Positions 25,013 through 39,000 of a stretch of DNA of 64,000 bases are shown here, one piece after another; positions within the stretch are counted from its first letter, which is position 1, and every line of letters begins with the position of its first letter. The notes below the pieces were generated by a model that was given only the letters and a program-made list of their open reading frames with translations, did not search any database and was not told the DNA's origin. The position numbers and the translations under genes were made by a program. Source of the DNA: Argentina anserina (taxonomy: Eukaryota; Streptophyta; Magnoliopsida; Rosales; Rosaceae); the NCBI RefSeq assembly GCF_933775445.1, contig NC_065877.1, forward strand, positions 18,538,001-18,602,000, written 5' to 3'.

Positions 25013-25702
25013 GTTTGTAACCCGGTGATTTTCATGAAGATCAATAGATCATGTTGTTGAAGATTTTTTTATTAATTGTTAATTAGATATACTCGGACAT
25101 TGTTAAAATCCCGTCGTTTATATACGTAATTATTTATATTTTTCCGATATAATTATTATTTTATCTGTGTCTATTTTAGTTTTCTTATTAAAATAGATTA
25201 TGTCTTAATGTAATAGATATGAATCCCTAATTCATCGGGATACTCTATATGTAATGACTACATATCAGCCTCATTATCAATCAATAAAGAGTTCAGTTAT
25301 GTTCTTTTATGTTGTTGTTATTATTCTCGTTTCATTATCCTGCAACACGTTATCATATATTTTGTTCTAAATTGTCTGACCGACGAGGCCACCACCAAAA
25401 CTATTCAATCTAGCCCTGATTTTCTTTTTCCGGAAACCTCCTTTTCTTAGCATTGTTGGAAAAAAATAGAGAAAACCTGACAAATTGTTATAGGAAACCA
25501 AAAAAAAAATCCAAACTGCAGTTGCTATGGGCACCCAGTTTTCTTCTATGGGCACCCTTCCTCTTTGACCTGCACCAGTTCCCCATGTCGGCGACCTTCT
25601 ATTGCTGCAGTTCTGACCTACGTCCAGGGGCAGAATCACATGGAAGGCTAAAACAACTTCAAATATTACTTAGTATATATGATATATGTGCAAATGTTTG
25701 AG

Positions 25703-25775
25703 TTAGTCGAGTTGGCTAACTACTGTCAATTTTAAATTAAGCTCTACCAAATGGTACTGGGTTCGATTCCCACCC
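25703..25775 (+). repeat. tRNA-derived SINE-like head with A and B boxes
   Basis: TTAGTCGAGTTGGCTAAC (25703-25720) resembles an RNA polymerase III A box. GGTTCGATTCC (25760-25770) is a perfect B box, followed by a T/C-rich stretch. No acceptor-stem pairing is possible, so it is not a tRNA gene. The box spacing and T-rich 3' part fit a plant SINE inserted in the leader of copia element 1. Confidence 0.5.
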
Positions 25776-27326
25776 TCCTCATTCTACTTTTTCTTATTTC
25801 TCTTCCTTCCCAGTTTTTCCCCTTTTTGTCTACTATAGAGTTTTATTGCTTTTTTTTATTCCTTTTTTATTTCATCTTCCTCTTCCTCTTCCTTCACAGT
25901 TCTTTACGCTTTCAACATTTTTTTCTCTATCCTTAATTCATTATACTTTATAACTTTGTCTACTATTTTCTATCTCTAAACTCTATATTGTTTTTTTTCA
26001 TTCCTTTTTTTTCGTCTTCCTCTTCCTTCTCAGTTCTTTTTCCATTTCAAAAAAAATTTCTCTATCCTTATACTTTATAAATGTCTACTGTTTTCTATCT
26101 CTAAACTATATATTAATTTATTTCTATTATCTCCCCATTTTTTTCTCATTATCTTTCTTTAGTTAAAACATATTATTTACATATTCTTTAGGTATTTAGT
26201 TTTCCCATATAAAAAAAATTTGGACTAAAACTAGCCCTACCAACTTTTCAATCCTAGTTCTTCCCCAGCCTGCGTCTTGCTTTTTCCCCAACGCTCCGAT
26301 GAACCAGGCTTCCATTTTTTCCGACCGTCATCTCACGTCTTTAGCGACATCTTGTTGCATTTTGTCCAGTCCAGCAGATCTCGTCATCACTCTCTGCTAT
26401 CGCCCCCGAAAGCAAAGCGTGCGTCATCACTCTCTGATGACCCTGCCCCCCCCCGCATCTCGTAGACTAGAACGGCGACGAAACCTAGAGACGCTTGGCC
26501 TTGACGTCATTGAATCCTCTGGGCCGGCCACTCGGCGACGAAGCTTAGAAGACGCTAGACCTATCGATGTTGTCTCAGTTCTGTAGCTCCAGAACCCGAT
26601 CCGGTTTTCTCGAGCCCGACCCAACCATAAAATATCATCCCAACCATGATTTTGGGCCTCAGACTATACCGATCCCAATAAGCCTATTTGGCTTTTAAAC
26701 TCTTCTCTTTCATTTACTTTTTCCTATTTCATGATTGAATCGTTTATTTTCACGTTTGCACGTTTTAATTTTCTAAGTATATTTCACATGCTCGTATAGG
26801 AAAAATGATCTAGTGGTGACATACAACGAGAGATGGAAGCTACTTTTGGAATCTACACACATTTTCTAGCATATCCTCAATAGAATTCTCTGTCATCTAT
26901 ATGAAGATCGAAAAGGACTTTAACTAGCAACTTTTCTGCATGAAGATTGAGACTATCTCAATTATATGCGGTCTATTTGAAAAACAATCAAGTATGTTTT
27001 TCTTAAAGTTGTTACGATTGAACATATATATATATATATATAGATAAAATTATTGGGCGCTATTAGCGTTTTTCATATCTCTTTTCTGACCATTTTACAG
27101 TGCCGATGAGACTAAAGAGGCATATGATTCCCCTCTTGGTAGACGTTTTCGTGTGACGATTCTGGGGGAGTCATGTTATTATTTAAAGGGAAGTTCATCG
27201 ATTTCGTGTGGTTGTTTGAATACACCACTGTTTTGGGTGCGATCATCTGAATCGCCGTTATGCATAGATTATTTTCTGACCATATACATCACAACCCTTC
27301 TAATTCTGGTTTCATACTTGAATTGT

Positions 27327-29535
27327 GTGAGCCCCTGAAATTTTGCATCGTTTTCCGATACATAGAATACGGTAACTGGCATTTTTCTGAGATGTCGAAT
27401 AAGCAATTTAATATTTTTGTTTTAAACTACACGTCGCCACAAGCTCGGGAGTGTTCACGGAATATTTTACCAACGCTTAGTTATTTTCTACGAATTTTAA
27501 AAGTTTTCATGTGTTAGAAATGTTTTCTAAATTATTTCCTCATTTTTAAATCCGAACTGTTGATTCTATATTGGAGATCTTGGCCGTTCATTTCCTGCTT
27601 AAAGGGCCAAGCCCATTACTTTTCCTTGGCTTTCTCTCTCTCTCTCTCATTCTCTGTTTCAAACAAAGAGGCATAGTGCCTCCTTCGCCAGGCCGCACTG
27701 CCAACGTCCGACGAAGCTTGCCACGAGAACACTACCACCATGATCGCCTCCCTAACCTATCTCCAATGGTGCCCACATAACCGACATGTAACCCACTTCC
27801 GACAAGTCTAAGTTTTGAAGCTATAGAGCTCCGGCGACGATTTGTCGAGCTCTGGCGACTTTACTAAGATTCTCTTGGTGAGCTTCGATTTCTAGGTTCA
27901 TTGTGAATCTTGGAGAGGTAGCAAGAACGCCTGGGAGGTGAGGAGGAAGTCCCAGCAGCCCGGATTTGAGGTGGTGGAGCACAGAGGCGATGAGATCTCT
28001 TTTCGGTGCTTTGTTGAGGTATCAATCGAACTATGATTCCTTTGATTTTGGTGTTGTTGTGTTCGTAACATCGTTTCGATTCGTTTGGTATAATTGCATG
28101 TTGATTTTGGGTTGATCGGAGTTGAAGTATTGGTCAGAATCATGATCAGTGATGCAAGGATTAAAAACCCTAGTTTGTATTGTTTGAAACATACTCTTTT
28201 GTTATTTTACCATGGAGTTAAATTACTAAAATACCCCTGTTATTTTTGGTATTTACAATTCTACCTATATATAGAAGCATGAATCTATATCAGAATCACC
28301 ATAAATTCTTGCACCAAAGAATGTCAAAGAAGACATGCAGCATATAAATGAGAAGAGGTAAGAAATTTAAACAAAGCTGCAACAATTAAGATTCTTGATG
28401 CCTCCCTAATTCAAAGGAAGAAATTTGTGCAAAAGAAATCAGCATTAAAGGAGGAAGAAGATATGCAATTAATGTCCAATCCTTATTCTTTTCACAAGAT
28501 CCACAGAAAAAGAGGATCAATCTTGCTCACAAGACTTGCCAAAGCTCTGCCTTAAACACTACTCATCATCCTCAAAGTCATTCAAGCCGTAAACACCATC
28601 TTACTTTCATTCTATTCGATCCAAAGCGCTACGCCTAGGATTGACATTCAAGTTGAAGCCGTGCTGCCTTGTTTTGATACTGCTAAGGATATTTGCAAAG
28701 TGTAACTCGTTACTTCTTCAATTATGTTTTCGGTTTGGATTCTTTGTGTGATGTTGTGTTTCTGTTTTTGTCTAGTTCCGAATTTGTGGAATACTCTGAT
28801 GTAGTTTATGATTTTGCAAGATGTTATAAAGTAGTTCTGATTTTGTTTTCTATGATTTCTATGTAGTGTCGTGAGTTTACAATTCAATAAATTAATAATT
28901 ATCTTTCTTGTGCGTTAACTATATGTGATTCAAGGCGCTACGTTAGTTTTGCATATAGGATTCTGAAGTGTATTTGTTAACTTGTTAAAGTAAGTGACAT
29001 GCTTGACTTGTTAGTAACCACTAGGAATTAACCATGATCCATTTGTTATCTAAGATACGCTAAGTAATTAGATAAAATATGAATCAATGAAGTGGTAAGA
29101 TTGAGAATGACATGTTACCTTATAATTTCTAAGCGCTAAGATAGGATTATTAGGCCATGTTTCGAGTTAGGGATGCACTAAGTAACCTAGTTCGGCATTA
29201 GGTTGTTGTTTGTTCACTCAATACTTGTCCGCTAAGGCTCGGTGTTTCCATAGGATGAGATTATGATTTTCGAAGCTACTTGTGATGTTTTGTTTGGTGA
29301 CGTTTGTGTGTTGGTTGGTTGATCACATGTATATATTAGTTTAGATTTTATTTTTTGTTTTTATACTTATAATCCATAACTATCAAATCCTTTTATCTCT
29401 TATGAATTCATTATTAAATGTTTGTGATTCTTTACCCTGGTGGATCCCCAGGTTATGAACGATACCCTTTTGCTTTATACTACTAATGATGCTTACATAG
29501 TTAATATTGAAGTCGAGTAATCGAGCTAATCAATT
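27327..29535 (+). mobile_element. Nested LTR-type insertion inside copia element 1
   Basis: Element 2 has only about 490 bp between the two shared blocks that flank this interval, while element 1 has about 2.2 kb. The insert begins TGTGAGCCCCTGAAATTTTG, a start typical of gypsy-type LTRs. It contains a CT-rich leader (about 27620-27655) and no open polyprotein. Exact edges and target duplication were not resolved. Confidence 0.45.
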
Positions 29536-32500
29536 TTTCAAGTATGGCGTTGGCATTGCCATGTTTATTACTCGACTTTAACTTAAGTCGTTTATTGGAA
29601 TTGGAAGTTTGATTTTGATGTATTAAAAATTGGCATTTAAAAAATTTCTCGTATTTCTTGTTTCGAAGTTAATTTCATGAGAATTTTATTTATCTTAAAT
29701 CTAGTATGAATGGTCAACGTTTGCAACTCTTTATGTTTTTAAATTGAACGTTTTTGGGTTACATTGTGAATTTGACACTTAACATTTGGAAAACGAACCT
29801 CGGAATGTCAAATTTTGACGTCGTTTTGATCCATGCCATGTATGGCAAGTTTTCCAGCAAGTCCGGATCAGATTCGGCCATTTCGGCCATTTTCCGGTGA
29901 CTACTGCCAATTTTTGTCCTTCTGCCGCCACTCCCTACCGGATTTGCAATTCGGCCTCTATATAAGCCAGATTCTGGTCATCGCTAACCGGTTTTTCCGG
30001 CGATTTCGTTGTTTTCTTGATGTTTTTCTAGCATATTTCCAACATTCTTTGTTGAAGCGTTGTCCAGCCAAAGTTTCATTATGTTTTGAGCATATTTTGA
30101 CATGGCTTTCCGGTGATCTTTCCGGTTTTCTCCAAGTCATTTTCATAGCTCAACTGGTTTTATTATTGGTGACCACCCGCACCATTTGGATGGTTTCTTC
30201 TAACATTTGTTTCCAACATGTACGTTGAAGAATGTAGTATTATTGTCATGTGATACACTCGATGAGATTGCACTTTGTTTGACCCCCTCCCTTCTTGCAA
30301 TATTCTACGGTGTATTGTGTAGAGAAGTTCACCGTGATGTTGACTCTCTTAATTTTTTTGATGATGTCCCGCGGCGAAATCAAGTGTCTTGCTGATTGTA
30401 CAACCACCCACACTGTTCTACGGAACATGTAGTTGTTTTACAGATCTTGTGCGGAGATTGTCTTTTATATATCTTCATTTCTTGCTAAGTTTTAAAAGGT
30501 CATACATGTCAATGATAAATTTTCATCTTGATACTTATGTTGAGAATGGAGAGGAATAAATATGTCAGATTTTTGTTTTTGACAGTAGCTTTTTCAAGCT
30601 TCAGTAGTAGCTTTGTTAGCCTGCAAACGTAGCTCTGCTTCCCTGCAGCAGTAGTTTTTTGTAACCTGAGGTTCCTTGAATCTTTGATTTGGTTTTACGC
30701 CTTCTCGGCTTTAACATGATCACTTCGGTGATCTAGAACGAGATAAATCGAGAAAAACATCACACATGAGATTTGTGATGACGGTTCATGGCTTATTGCC
30801 GTAGCTTTGGTGACTTGAACGTCATCGGTACTATTAACAGCATCGTGATAACCATAAAATAGTGGTTATCGAAATTCTGATCAAACGAATTGTTGTCCAA
30901 TTACTGGACGTCACAATGCATGGATAAGCTTAATTAGCTAATATATTGTTTGATTGATGAAGGGACACTACGTGACTTTATGCATGCATTTGGTTTGATT
31001 CTTCAAAGGCTATACGTGCCTTTACTACTAGGTTTGATTCTTGAGAATCCGATATGTTCATATCATGTGTATGACATACACTAAGACGTCAACTATAATG
31101 AGTGTGACGCACCATCCTATTCATGATGCTTAACTGGAAATTCTCAATGTCATCTCTTGCTCTATACCTATTTATTAGCTAAATAGGAGAAAAACCCTCC
31201 TACGCTAAAGGTATATAAGAAAATATTCCACTCTTACAACGTATCTAAGGTGACCATTTGTGGACTTATTCAACCAAATGCGGACTTTTTCAGTATTTTT
31301 ATGGTATAGGTTAATAGCATCGATGTGTTGGTCACATGTCGCTTTGCTAACCACATGGAGTGCTACATTTGTAAAGTTTTTTGACATGATCATTATACTA
31401 AAGGCTCACCACCTTTCTCATCATCTCAAATATTTTCGATTAGATTATGTTGGAACGTTCACCTCCAAAATCTTTGATGACTATGTTTAACATGTCTACT
31501 GGGATCGTTGTTGAACATGTAGTTCCTCATGTTCATTCATAGTGCAATCTAGCAGAAGCTATGGTTTGGTTAAGGTACTAACCTACTGGTCTTTGCATGG
31601 GGATGTGTAATGATTTTGCATTTAGCCACACTTATTTGTTTAAGACCCACAACTAATCAAGCGTTTAGTGCGAACCACATGGTTCCTGGATATGGTCATA
31701 ACGTTCTTTTTACTAACGCCCATTTGTTTAAGTTGTTTATGTGCCTCAATTTTAGTATCTTAGATGGGTATACATGAGACGATTAAGTATTTTGATTGGT
31801 TGTGAATCACCAACATTTTTCTGCAATTTCCAATCTACAATTGTGGATCTCTATCCTGCGATATTAGTAGACGGTCACTTTGATGAGACATATTTCCCGT
31901 CGTTAGGGAGAGATAAGGAATGCTCCAATTCCGGTTTTAACGCCTAGAATTGATGTGGTATGACACTATGTCTCATTAATATCCCGCACTACTCTAAGTG
32001 AGTAAAAAGTGCAACGCATTACAACTCCATAAAGTCAAAGATTCGATGCTCAATGACTTTACCAATATTGTGAAAGTGACGAGATTGCACATAAATATTG
32101 TGATGTGCCGGTAAGGTTGGAACTCTCATAATATGAGAGTATTTCATATGACCTGGTCCTAGCACCGTTGGCACCATCCCTGACAGTGGGAAGGAAGTCG
32201 GCGATGACACCATTGTACGTTGTGGTGTTGTCAGCACCCGTGGTATTGCACCACAAAACAAGGGTGGCAAACGCAAGGATGGACTAGTTAGGGTCATAGC
32301 TTCGGTCTTGGCTCCTACCTAGAAGAGGGGGAGACCATCAAATTCTTTGAATCAAAAACCAGAAAGAAGCGAAGTGTGAAGGCACAAATATTCCGCCCAT
32401 CATCAAGAGATATTCTCTGAACATTTCTATCAACCAAGTTTTTGTGGGATGCTACATACTCTTTTTGTTGATGTTAGAGAACAAAAGAAATCTCTCAATT

Positions 32501-32999
32501 GAGTGTATAAGCACGTGTGTGTGTGTGTGTTGATGGATTGATCTCCTATGATTGATGATATATTCACTTATGCTCTTATTCCGTTGTAAAATATCAATAA
32601 TGAGCAACTTGACCGAAGTGGTAAGAATCAACACATGCTGAACTAGACTTGTTATGTTAGTCTTTGTTCGTAAGTGTAATGAGAATGATAAAGTCATGCA
32701 ATATTTACAGGATTTATGGTGCAAAGATTGTCTCATTATCCTAGTATTCCATTGACATCAATTTAGTTCTACATTTAGCGAATCAATACATTCCTCCCCA
32801 CACCAATGCCGCCAGCAGCTCATACACACTAGCGTACACGTTAGTGTTGTTGTTGACACTAGTAGCGTAGAGGATACGTAGATTCCATCTCGGACCAAAA
32901 TTAGTCTTTCACTGGTCTATCCCCCCCCCCATTCCATCTCAGTTATATTTTTTTATATTGTTATTATTCTCGTTTCATTATTCTGCAACATATATAAAT

Positions 33000-33660
33000 T
33001 TTTAGTCAATATAATGATTGTTAAGGTATCAAAATAGATCAAATTAACGACAAATTAAAACGGTCGAATATGAACCATTCGAGATAAATCACATTTATGA
33101 ATACCCTTACAAGATGGAAATTATGGACTGCTATTTTATAGACTCCATGCGGACTTTTAACTTACAACATTATATTAGATGGATGGTTCTCACTTTCAAC
33201 AACAAAATAAAGTTGAGCACATACAATCAATCACCGGAGACTCCCCCAATTCATTCTATTCATCTCCATCTCCGTCGTCACCTCTTCCATGCCTTCCCAG
33301 CCTCATTCACTAGAACCTTCAATGTCACCATCTTCTCCGCCGTTCTCTCCAACAAAATCTTCTAAGGCCACCATCCCTTCTCTTCATCTCCGGTTCTTAT
33401 TCTTCTTCTTTTCTTTAAATGGTGGGCGGGAGCAAACCGCAGTCAATTCCGGACACCAAATCCATGCCCAGAACCGACCCATGTTGTAAATATTGTAGTA
33501 CTTTAATTAACACATATTTGGAGAGAAGTGAATTTTGCAGCAGATGTGGTAGCAAATCATGAACACTCGTTAAATATTGGCAGTTTGTATCGTGTTGTTC
33601 TTGATTCAGTCTCTCTACATGTTGTTTTTGATCTTGTTAATTCTAAAGTTTTTTTTCTAC
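33000..33660. other. AT-rich spacer, no supported gene
   Basis: Short overlapping frames at 33114-33489 have no recognisable motif. Nothing else was identified between copia element 1 and the foldback element. Confidence 0.4.
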
Positions 33661-34133
33661 AGTTATTGCCACCCCACAGTCTATTTTGTTCACTCCACAT
33701 TTTCTTTGCACCCCAATTTTATTTTATTTTCCTTTGGATTTATTTTGTTCACCCCATTTCAATACCTAAAATACCCATTTTCATTAATACTTTGTTTACC
33801 ATGTATTTTTTTTAACTTTAAACTTACTTTGTTCACCTATTTGCCATTTTTTTAATTCAATATTTATTTTAATAATCACTACTAAGAAAAGATCATGAGC
33901 TATTGACTTCAGTTTTGGTGTCATATACCAGATGAATGAAGCCAACCCGACTGTGTTAAATTGAAACACTCATTCATTGTCGGTTAATCATTCAATAAAA
34001 CTATAAACAAAATGATTTAAGACTCCAAACCAGACCTTAAAACAAAAACAAAAAGACATATAACACATCACATATATAAGTTAAACCTAACGTTAGACCT
34101 ACTAATTAGACGTATTAGTGATACTGGTAGATG

Positions 34134-34134
34134 A

Positions 34135-34178
<44 letters not shown>

Positions 34179-34180
34179 GA
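34134..34180. repeat. (ATT)n microsatellite
   Basis: About fifteen uninterrupted TTA/ATT units lie in the interior of the foldback element, just left of the nested hAT element. Confidence 0.9.
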
Positions 34181-34221
34181 ATGGTAGAATATGAATGAAT
34201 CATGAATATAAGAGTTATAAC

Positions 34222-35478
34222 CAAGGTTCAAAATATCGATATCGCTAGATATATCATTTTTTTAATTGAGATATCGAATATATAATGGATATTGAAAAAA
34301 AATATCATTCCCATTATGAATTTATTTATTTATTCTTAAATTACATACAAACATATACAATTATTAACTTTGTATAGTACGCAGAAAAAGACTCTAGGTG
34401 CTTGAAAAAACGCACATTGGTCAACAAAACTACAATACTCTACCAAAGACATATGAGCCATATAGTACGAATTGTAATGGTTAACATGATAAATATATAT
34501 ATCTCTCGAGCTACCTACAGTTTTTCCGAGAAGGGGATAGTAAGGATATATCAAACTTGAAAATTGATCATATATACTTTTCCAAATTGACCATAATCGT
34601 AAATAAGATAACCATATTGATAGTTTGACTTCATGTGATTTGTTTGACGTCACACTATACTCTGTGCTCTATCAATATATAATCAACACTTAAAGCAACT
34701 AAAGTAACATCAGATGGAATACTTTGATCATCAATGACTCATTTTGTCCTCCTTCCGCACCTATTCTGATGTTGCACACCATGACCATCTGCTCTAGATC
34801 CATGATCTTCATCTTGAGTAGTATGATCAAAATTACTTTTACAAGTAAACTGCTCAAATTTTCCATTTACATAAGATTGTCCATATTCAAATCTTGTATC
34901 TCCACGACCTTGTTGACTTCCACCACTACCATCACCATTACCACCACTAGAACCACCACTACCACCACCATCATCTCTAGAGTTCATACGTTGCCCCACA
35001 TACTAGCATTATCAAAATTATTATCCGGGTCTCCAACTTTATCATATAATACCTTGTTTATATCAATTTCAAAATCAGTTGCCTTTTCTACGACGTGTGG
35101 AGAAGGGTTACCATTTTCATCATCGAGGTCAAGGAGAGCACTTGTCATTGATACGGCTTGACTTTTAAGAGTTAAGACTTGGAATCTTCACTCCTTATCC
35201 AAATTTCTTTTACGAAAAATTTAAAATTAACCGATGAGGGACTACTATTCTAGTTTTCTTTTTTATATCTCGATGCTCGATATGATTAGTTAATCAAAAA
35301 ATCCTCTCTAAGAGTCTAAGACATCCTCAAGCTGAGATAAAAAAATTTAAATAAAATTTTTCGGATATTTCTCCAAAATATCGAAGATATATCGCAGAAA
35401 CGAAAAACAGAAGATATTAAGATATATCTTTTTTTAAGAGAGATATCACAGGATATATCGGGGAGATTTTGAACCTTG
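34222..35478 (-). mobile_element. hAT-type element with transposase-like tail, 8-bp target duplication
   Basis: The termini are perfect inverted repeats, CAAGGTTCAAAAT on both ends. The flanks are the identical octamer GTTATAAC (34214-34221 and 35479-35486). The octamer is itself a palindrome, which makes the apparent inverted repeat 21 bp long. The ends are rich in ATATCG motifs. On the minus strand 34739-34999 encodes a glycine/serine/asparagine-rich peptide ending HGSRADGHGVQHQNRC, similar in style to the low-complexity C-termini of plant hAT-derived transposases. The catalytic core is absent, so it is a deletion derivative. Confidence 0.82.
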
Positions 35479-35907
35479 GTTATAACGGCTAAAAGAAAAT
35501 CTAATCTAATTTACTCTTTAGGTTTAAGTGCATCTCATACAAAATAATATAAAGAAAGAAATTGTAATTTTTAACAACTTAATGTCTTTTAGGGTAATTT
35601 TATATCAGAGTATTTTAGTACTTTAATAATTCAATAATTTATGGGCTAAATAGAGTAAACAAAGTAGACTGTGGGATGACAATAGCCGCACTTTTTTTTA
35701 TTGAAATTAATTCTAAATTTTTGTAGGGATTTTAATTTGTAATTTATTTTCCTTCATAAAAAAAAGCTTTAAAATCATAAACTTTAAAGTTTAAGCCCTG
35801 ACGTTTCAAATTAAGAGAACATTATACTGATTATAGAATTAGAGTCTGGTGTGGGTGCTATCGTTTGCAAAAACACTAAATATTTTTTTTTGGTATAATA
35901 AACATTA

Positions 35908-36091
35908 TGTTCCGGGAGAATTACTATTCTACCCTTGTGTGTGTCTTAGCCTAATAGGTTTCCTGTTAGAAGATAGATTAACATCTCCGTAATAAATTAC
36001 GACTCTGAATCCTATGGGATTATAGTTTTATAATGCCTATATATAGGCCCCCATATCATTCAATAATACACAATTATTTCATCCTGAAACA
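35908..36091 (+). repeat. Copia element 2, 5' LTR (184 bp)
   Basis: It begins TGTTCCGGGAGAATTACTAT and ends CATCCTGAAACA. It includes a TATATATAGG promoter-like box at about 36039-36048. Confidence 0.92.
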
Positions 36092-39000
36092 CGTTATCAC
36101 GCACTTTGCCCTAAAACCCTGAACTTTTAGAGCCCTAGAAATTTTTTTCTCTCTTCTCCTCCACCGACCACCGTGGTCTCCGGCCTCCGGCATCTCTTCG
36201 CCGGCGCAGCCCGTTCTCGCCGTCGCTGCAGCTCCCCTGCTGCTACCCCCGCAGCCCGGCACGCTGCCCCTACAACACCCCTGCACGCAGCTCTGCCCGC
36301 ACCCCTGCACGCAGCTCCGCTGCCCCTGCAACACCCCTGCAGATCCCGCATATGCAGCCTTGCAGCCCCTGCACGCAATCTATGCAGCCCCGCAGGGTCT
36401 CTTCCGCATTCGCTCCGCAAAAACATATTTTTGCCCTGCAAGACCCCGTTTCAAAGCATTCAAAATTGCTCCTCCCGCATATCTACGCAAGAAAAGCGAA
36501 CTGCACAAGCAAACTCTTCGCTCAAGAGAAGCTACTCCCGTCTTCTCTACCCTTTTGGGCCTATGGCCTGCCGAGCACAATAGCCCTTTGGGTTTCATAC
36601 TATATTTTCTTGTCCTTTTTATTTTTCCTATTTCATTATTTAAATGTTCATTGGCACGTTTTTATTTCTAACGATATTTCACGTGCTCGTATAGGTAAAA
36701 TCATTGCTCGTCGTACTATGGTGATGACATTCATGCCGAGATGGACAATACTTTTGTCATCTACATACGATTTTGATCGTATCCTCCCAAGATTTTTATG
36801 TCATCAGACGAAGATCGAAAAGAAATTCATCAAGCAACTTCATGCATGACAATCGATTTGCAGAGCAATTTAATTATATGTGGTCTATTTGGCAGACCAA
36901 CAAGTATGTTTTTCTTAAAATTGCTGCTTTTGAACATATATATATATAAATTATCAGGCACTATTAGCCTTTTTCATGTCTTCTTTCCGGCATTTCTTAT
37001 AACGCCGATGAGACCAAAGAGGGATATGATTCCCCTCTTGGTCGACGTTTTTTCGTGTGACAGTCATGGGGGAGTCACGTTATTATTTAATGGGAAAAAA
37101 TCGATTTCATGTGGTTGTCTGAGTACACCGCTGTTTTGGGTGCGATCATGAGAATCGCCGATATGCATCGATTATTTTGTGACCATATACATCACAACCC
37201 TTCTAATTCCGGTTACATACTTGACTAGTTTCGATTATTCGAAACCTATACAACTCTCGTTTTCTCATGGATGTGTCGCCATTGCGACTGTTATTTGAAT
37301 GTTTGAGTTTTCTTAAACTCATGTCTATAAACGATAATACCAAGGTCTACGTACTCATTTATTTGAGTTGAAATTCATTACTCTGAAGCAATACTATTTG
37401 CTGACAAAAGATCCCAAAAATAATGAATTCTATGGGACACACTTAAAATAATTTAATGAACGTCTATGACGTTGTATTATTAGAGTTGACCTTGATGCTT
37501 GCTCCACATCCGAAAAACACATGTCATTTTTGGCACCTGTATCTATTTCTTGAGGGAATTTTGGAGATGGAAACGTAACATTCTTCCATTCTCAAGTAAG
37601 CACATTTTTTTTAGCCTCAGGCTACGTCTCCGCCTGATCCGATATGCAAGATTTTGTTGCTACAGACTTTTGATTAGTCAATCTATTTTGACTATGTTTT
37701 CTGCTTACTATTTTTCAAGTATGGCGTTGGCATTGCCATGATTCTTGCTTTAGCTTAAGTCGTCTATTGGAATTGGAAGCTTGTTTGTGTTGTATTAATT
37801 ATTGGCATATTCTATAAAATTTTATAAGATAGACTCGTGAGAATTTTATTTATCTTGGCTTAGCATGCATGGTCAACGTTTACAACTCACGTGGTTTTTA
37901 AATTGGCCGCTTTTGGGTTTCATGGGACCCAAATAGTACATTGTGAATTTGGACCTTAAAATTTGGAAAACGGACCTCGGAACGTCGAAATTGACGTTGT
38001 TTTTCCCGGTTATTGTTTCGGCGTTTCCGGAATGTTTTCCGGTGTATTCGCCGCCTTCCGGCCATTTTACGAGGTTTCCGGCACCGCCACATGGTTCCTG
38101 CCGGCGTCCCATGTCGGACCTGCAGTTCCGGCCTCCATACCGGCCAGTTTCGGCTGCCGCCGGCCAGTTTTCTGGCAATCGGTGCCGCCGGTTTCCGGTG
38201 AGTTTTTTCCGACAATTTTTTCGTTGTTTCTCGTCATTTTTCCGGCATATTTCCCACAGTTTTTACTGCTACGTTTTCCCAGTCTAAATTTCACCCGGTT
38301 TTGAGTTCTTTTGACATGGTTTTCCGGTTCATTTTCCGGTTTTCTCCAAGTCGTTTCATAGCTCAAACGATTTTATTATTATTGGTGACCACCCGCACCA
38401 AATGGATGGTTGTCCACCCTAATTGTTTGATATTCAACTGCTCCAATACCATATTTTTCCAACTTTTAAGTTGAAGAAGATAGTTCTATTGCCATGTGAT
38501 ACATTCGATGGGATTGTCATTTGTTTCAATTCCCCCTCTTACAATATCCTACGGCGTATTGTCAAGAGACGTTCACCGCGTCGTTGACTCTCTTTTATTT
38601 TGAGCATGTTCCGCCATGAAATCGAGTGTCTTGCTAATTGCGTAACCACCCACACTGTCCTACGGCGCAAGTAGTTGTTTTACGGATCTTGTGCGAAGAT
38701 TGTATTTTATATCTTCGTGCCTTGCTAAGTTTTCAAAGGCCCTACATGCCAATGATGAATTTTCATCTTGATATTTGTGTTAAGAATGGAGAGGAATAAA
38801 TCTGTCAGATTCCATTGACAGTAGCTTTTTCAAGCTTAGATAGTAGCTTTCTTAGCCTGTGGACATAACTTTGCTTGCCTGCAGCAGTAGCTTTATGTAA
38901 CTCAAGATTCTTTGAATCATGGGTTCGGTTTTGCTGTCTCCTCGATTTTGACATGATCATTTTTTGATCATTTTGAACGAAATATGATGATTCGAGTTCT

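Larger units (their letters stand above)
25101..32990 (+). mobile_element. Degenerate Ty1/copia element 1, with nested insertion and deleted 3' end
   Basis: The probable 5' LTR ends at 25347 (ATTATCCTGCAACA) and is followed by CGTTATCA, the same primer-site-like text found after the LTR of element 2. The final 51 bp of that LTR recur at 32940-32990, so the 3' LTR is reduced to a stub. Blocks at 26690-27320, 29536-30475, 31195-32320, 32340-32750 and 32758-32935 run collinear with element 2. The integrase remnant is recognisable around 31260-31490 (LIQPNA, then GTFTSKIFDDY). Multiple frameshifts and stops are present. The reverse-transcriptase segment present in element 2 is deleted here at about 32750. 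The start coordinate is uncertain by several tens of bases. Confidence 0.7.
33661..35687. mobile_element. Foldback/MITE-like element interrupted by a hAT element
   Basis: The arms 33661-33693 and 35655-35687 are inverted copies matching at 27 of 33 bases, with all six differences being transitions. Both contain CCCACAGTCTA. The 1.26-kb hAT element at 34222-35478 lies inside, so the original foldback was about 0.8 kb. Target duplication is hidden by flanking T runs. Confidence 0.55.

Noticed and set aside
36074..36849. Cluster of alanine/proline/cysteine-rich ORFs on both strands
   Set aside because: This is a GC-rich leader region just after the copia 5' LTR, with low-complexity GCAGC/CCTGC repeats and no recognisable domain.
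37873..38366. Overlapping ORFs with Pro/Arg-rich text
   Set aside because: They arise from the CCGG-rich segment shared by both copia elements (compare about 29.83-30.15 kb), and no frame is conserved between the two.
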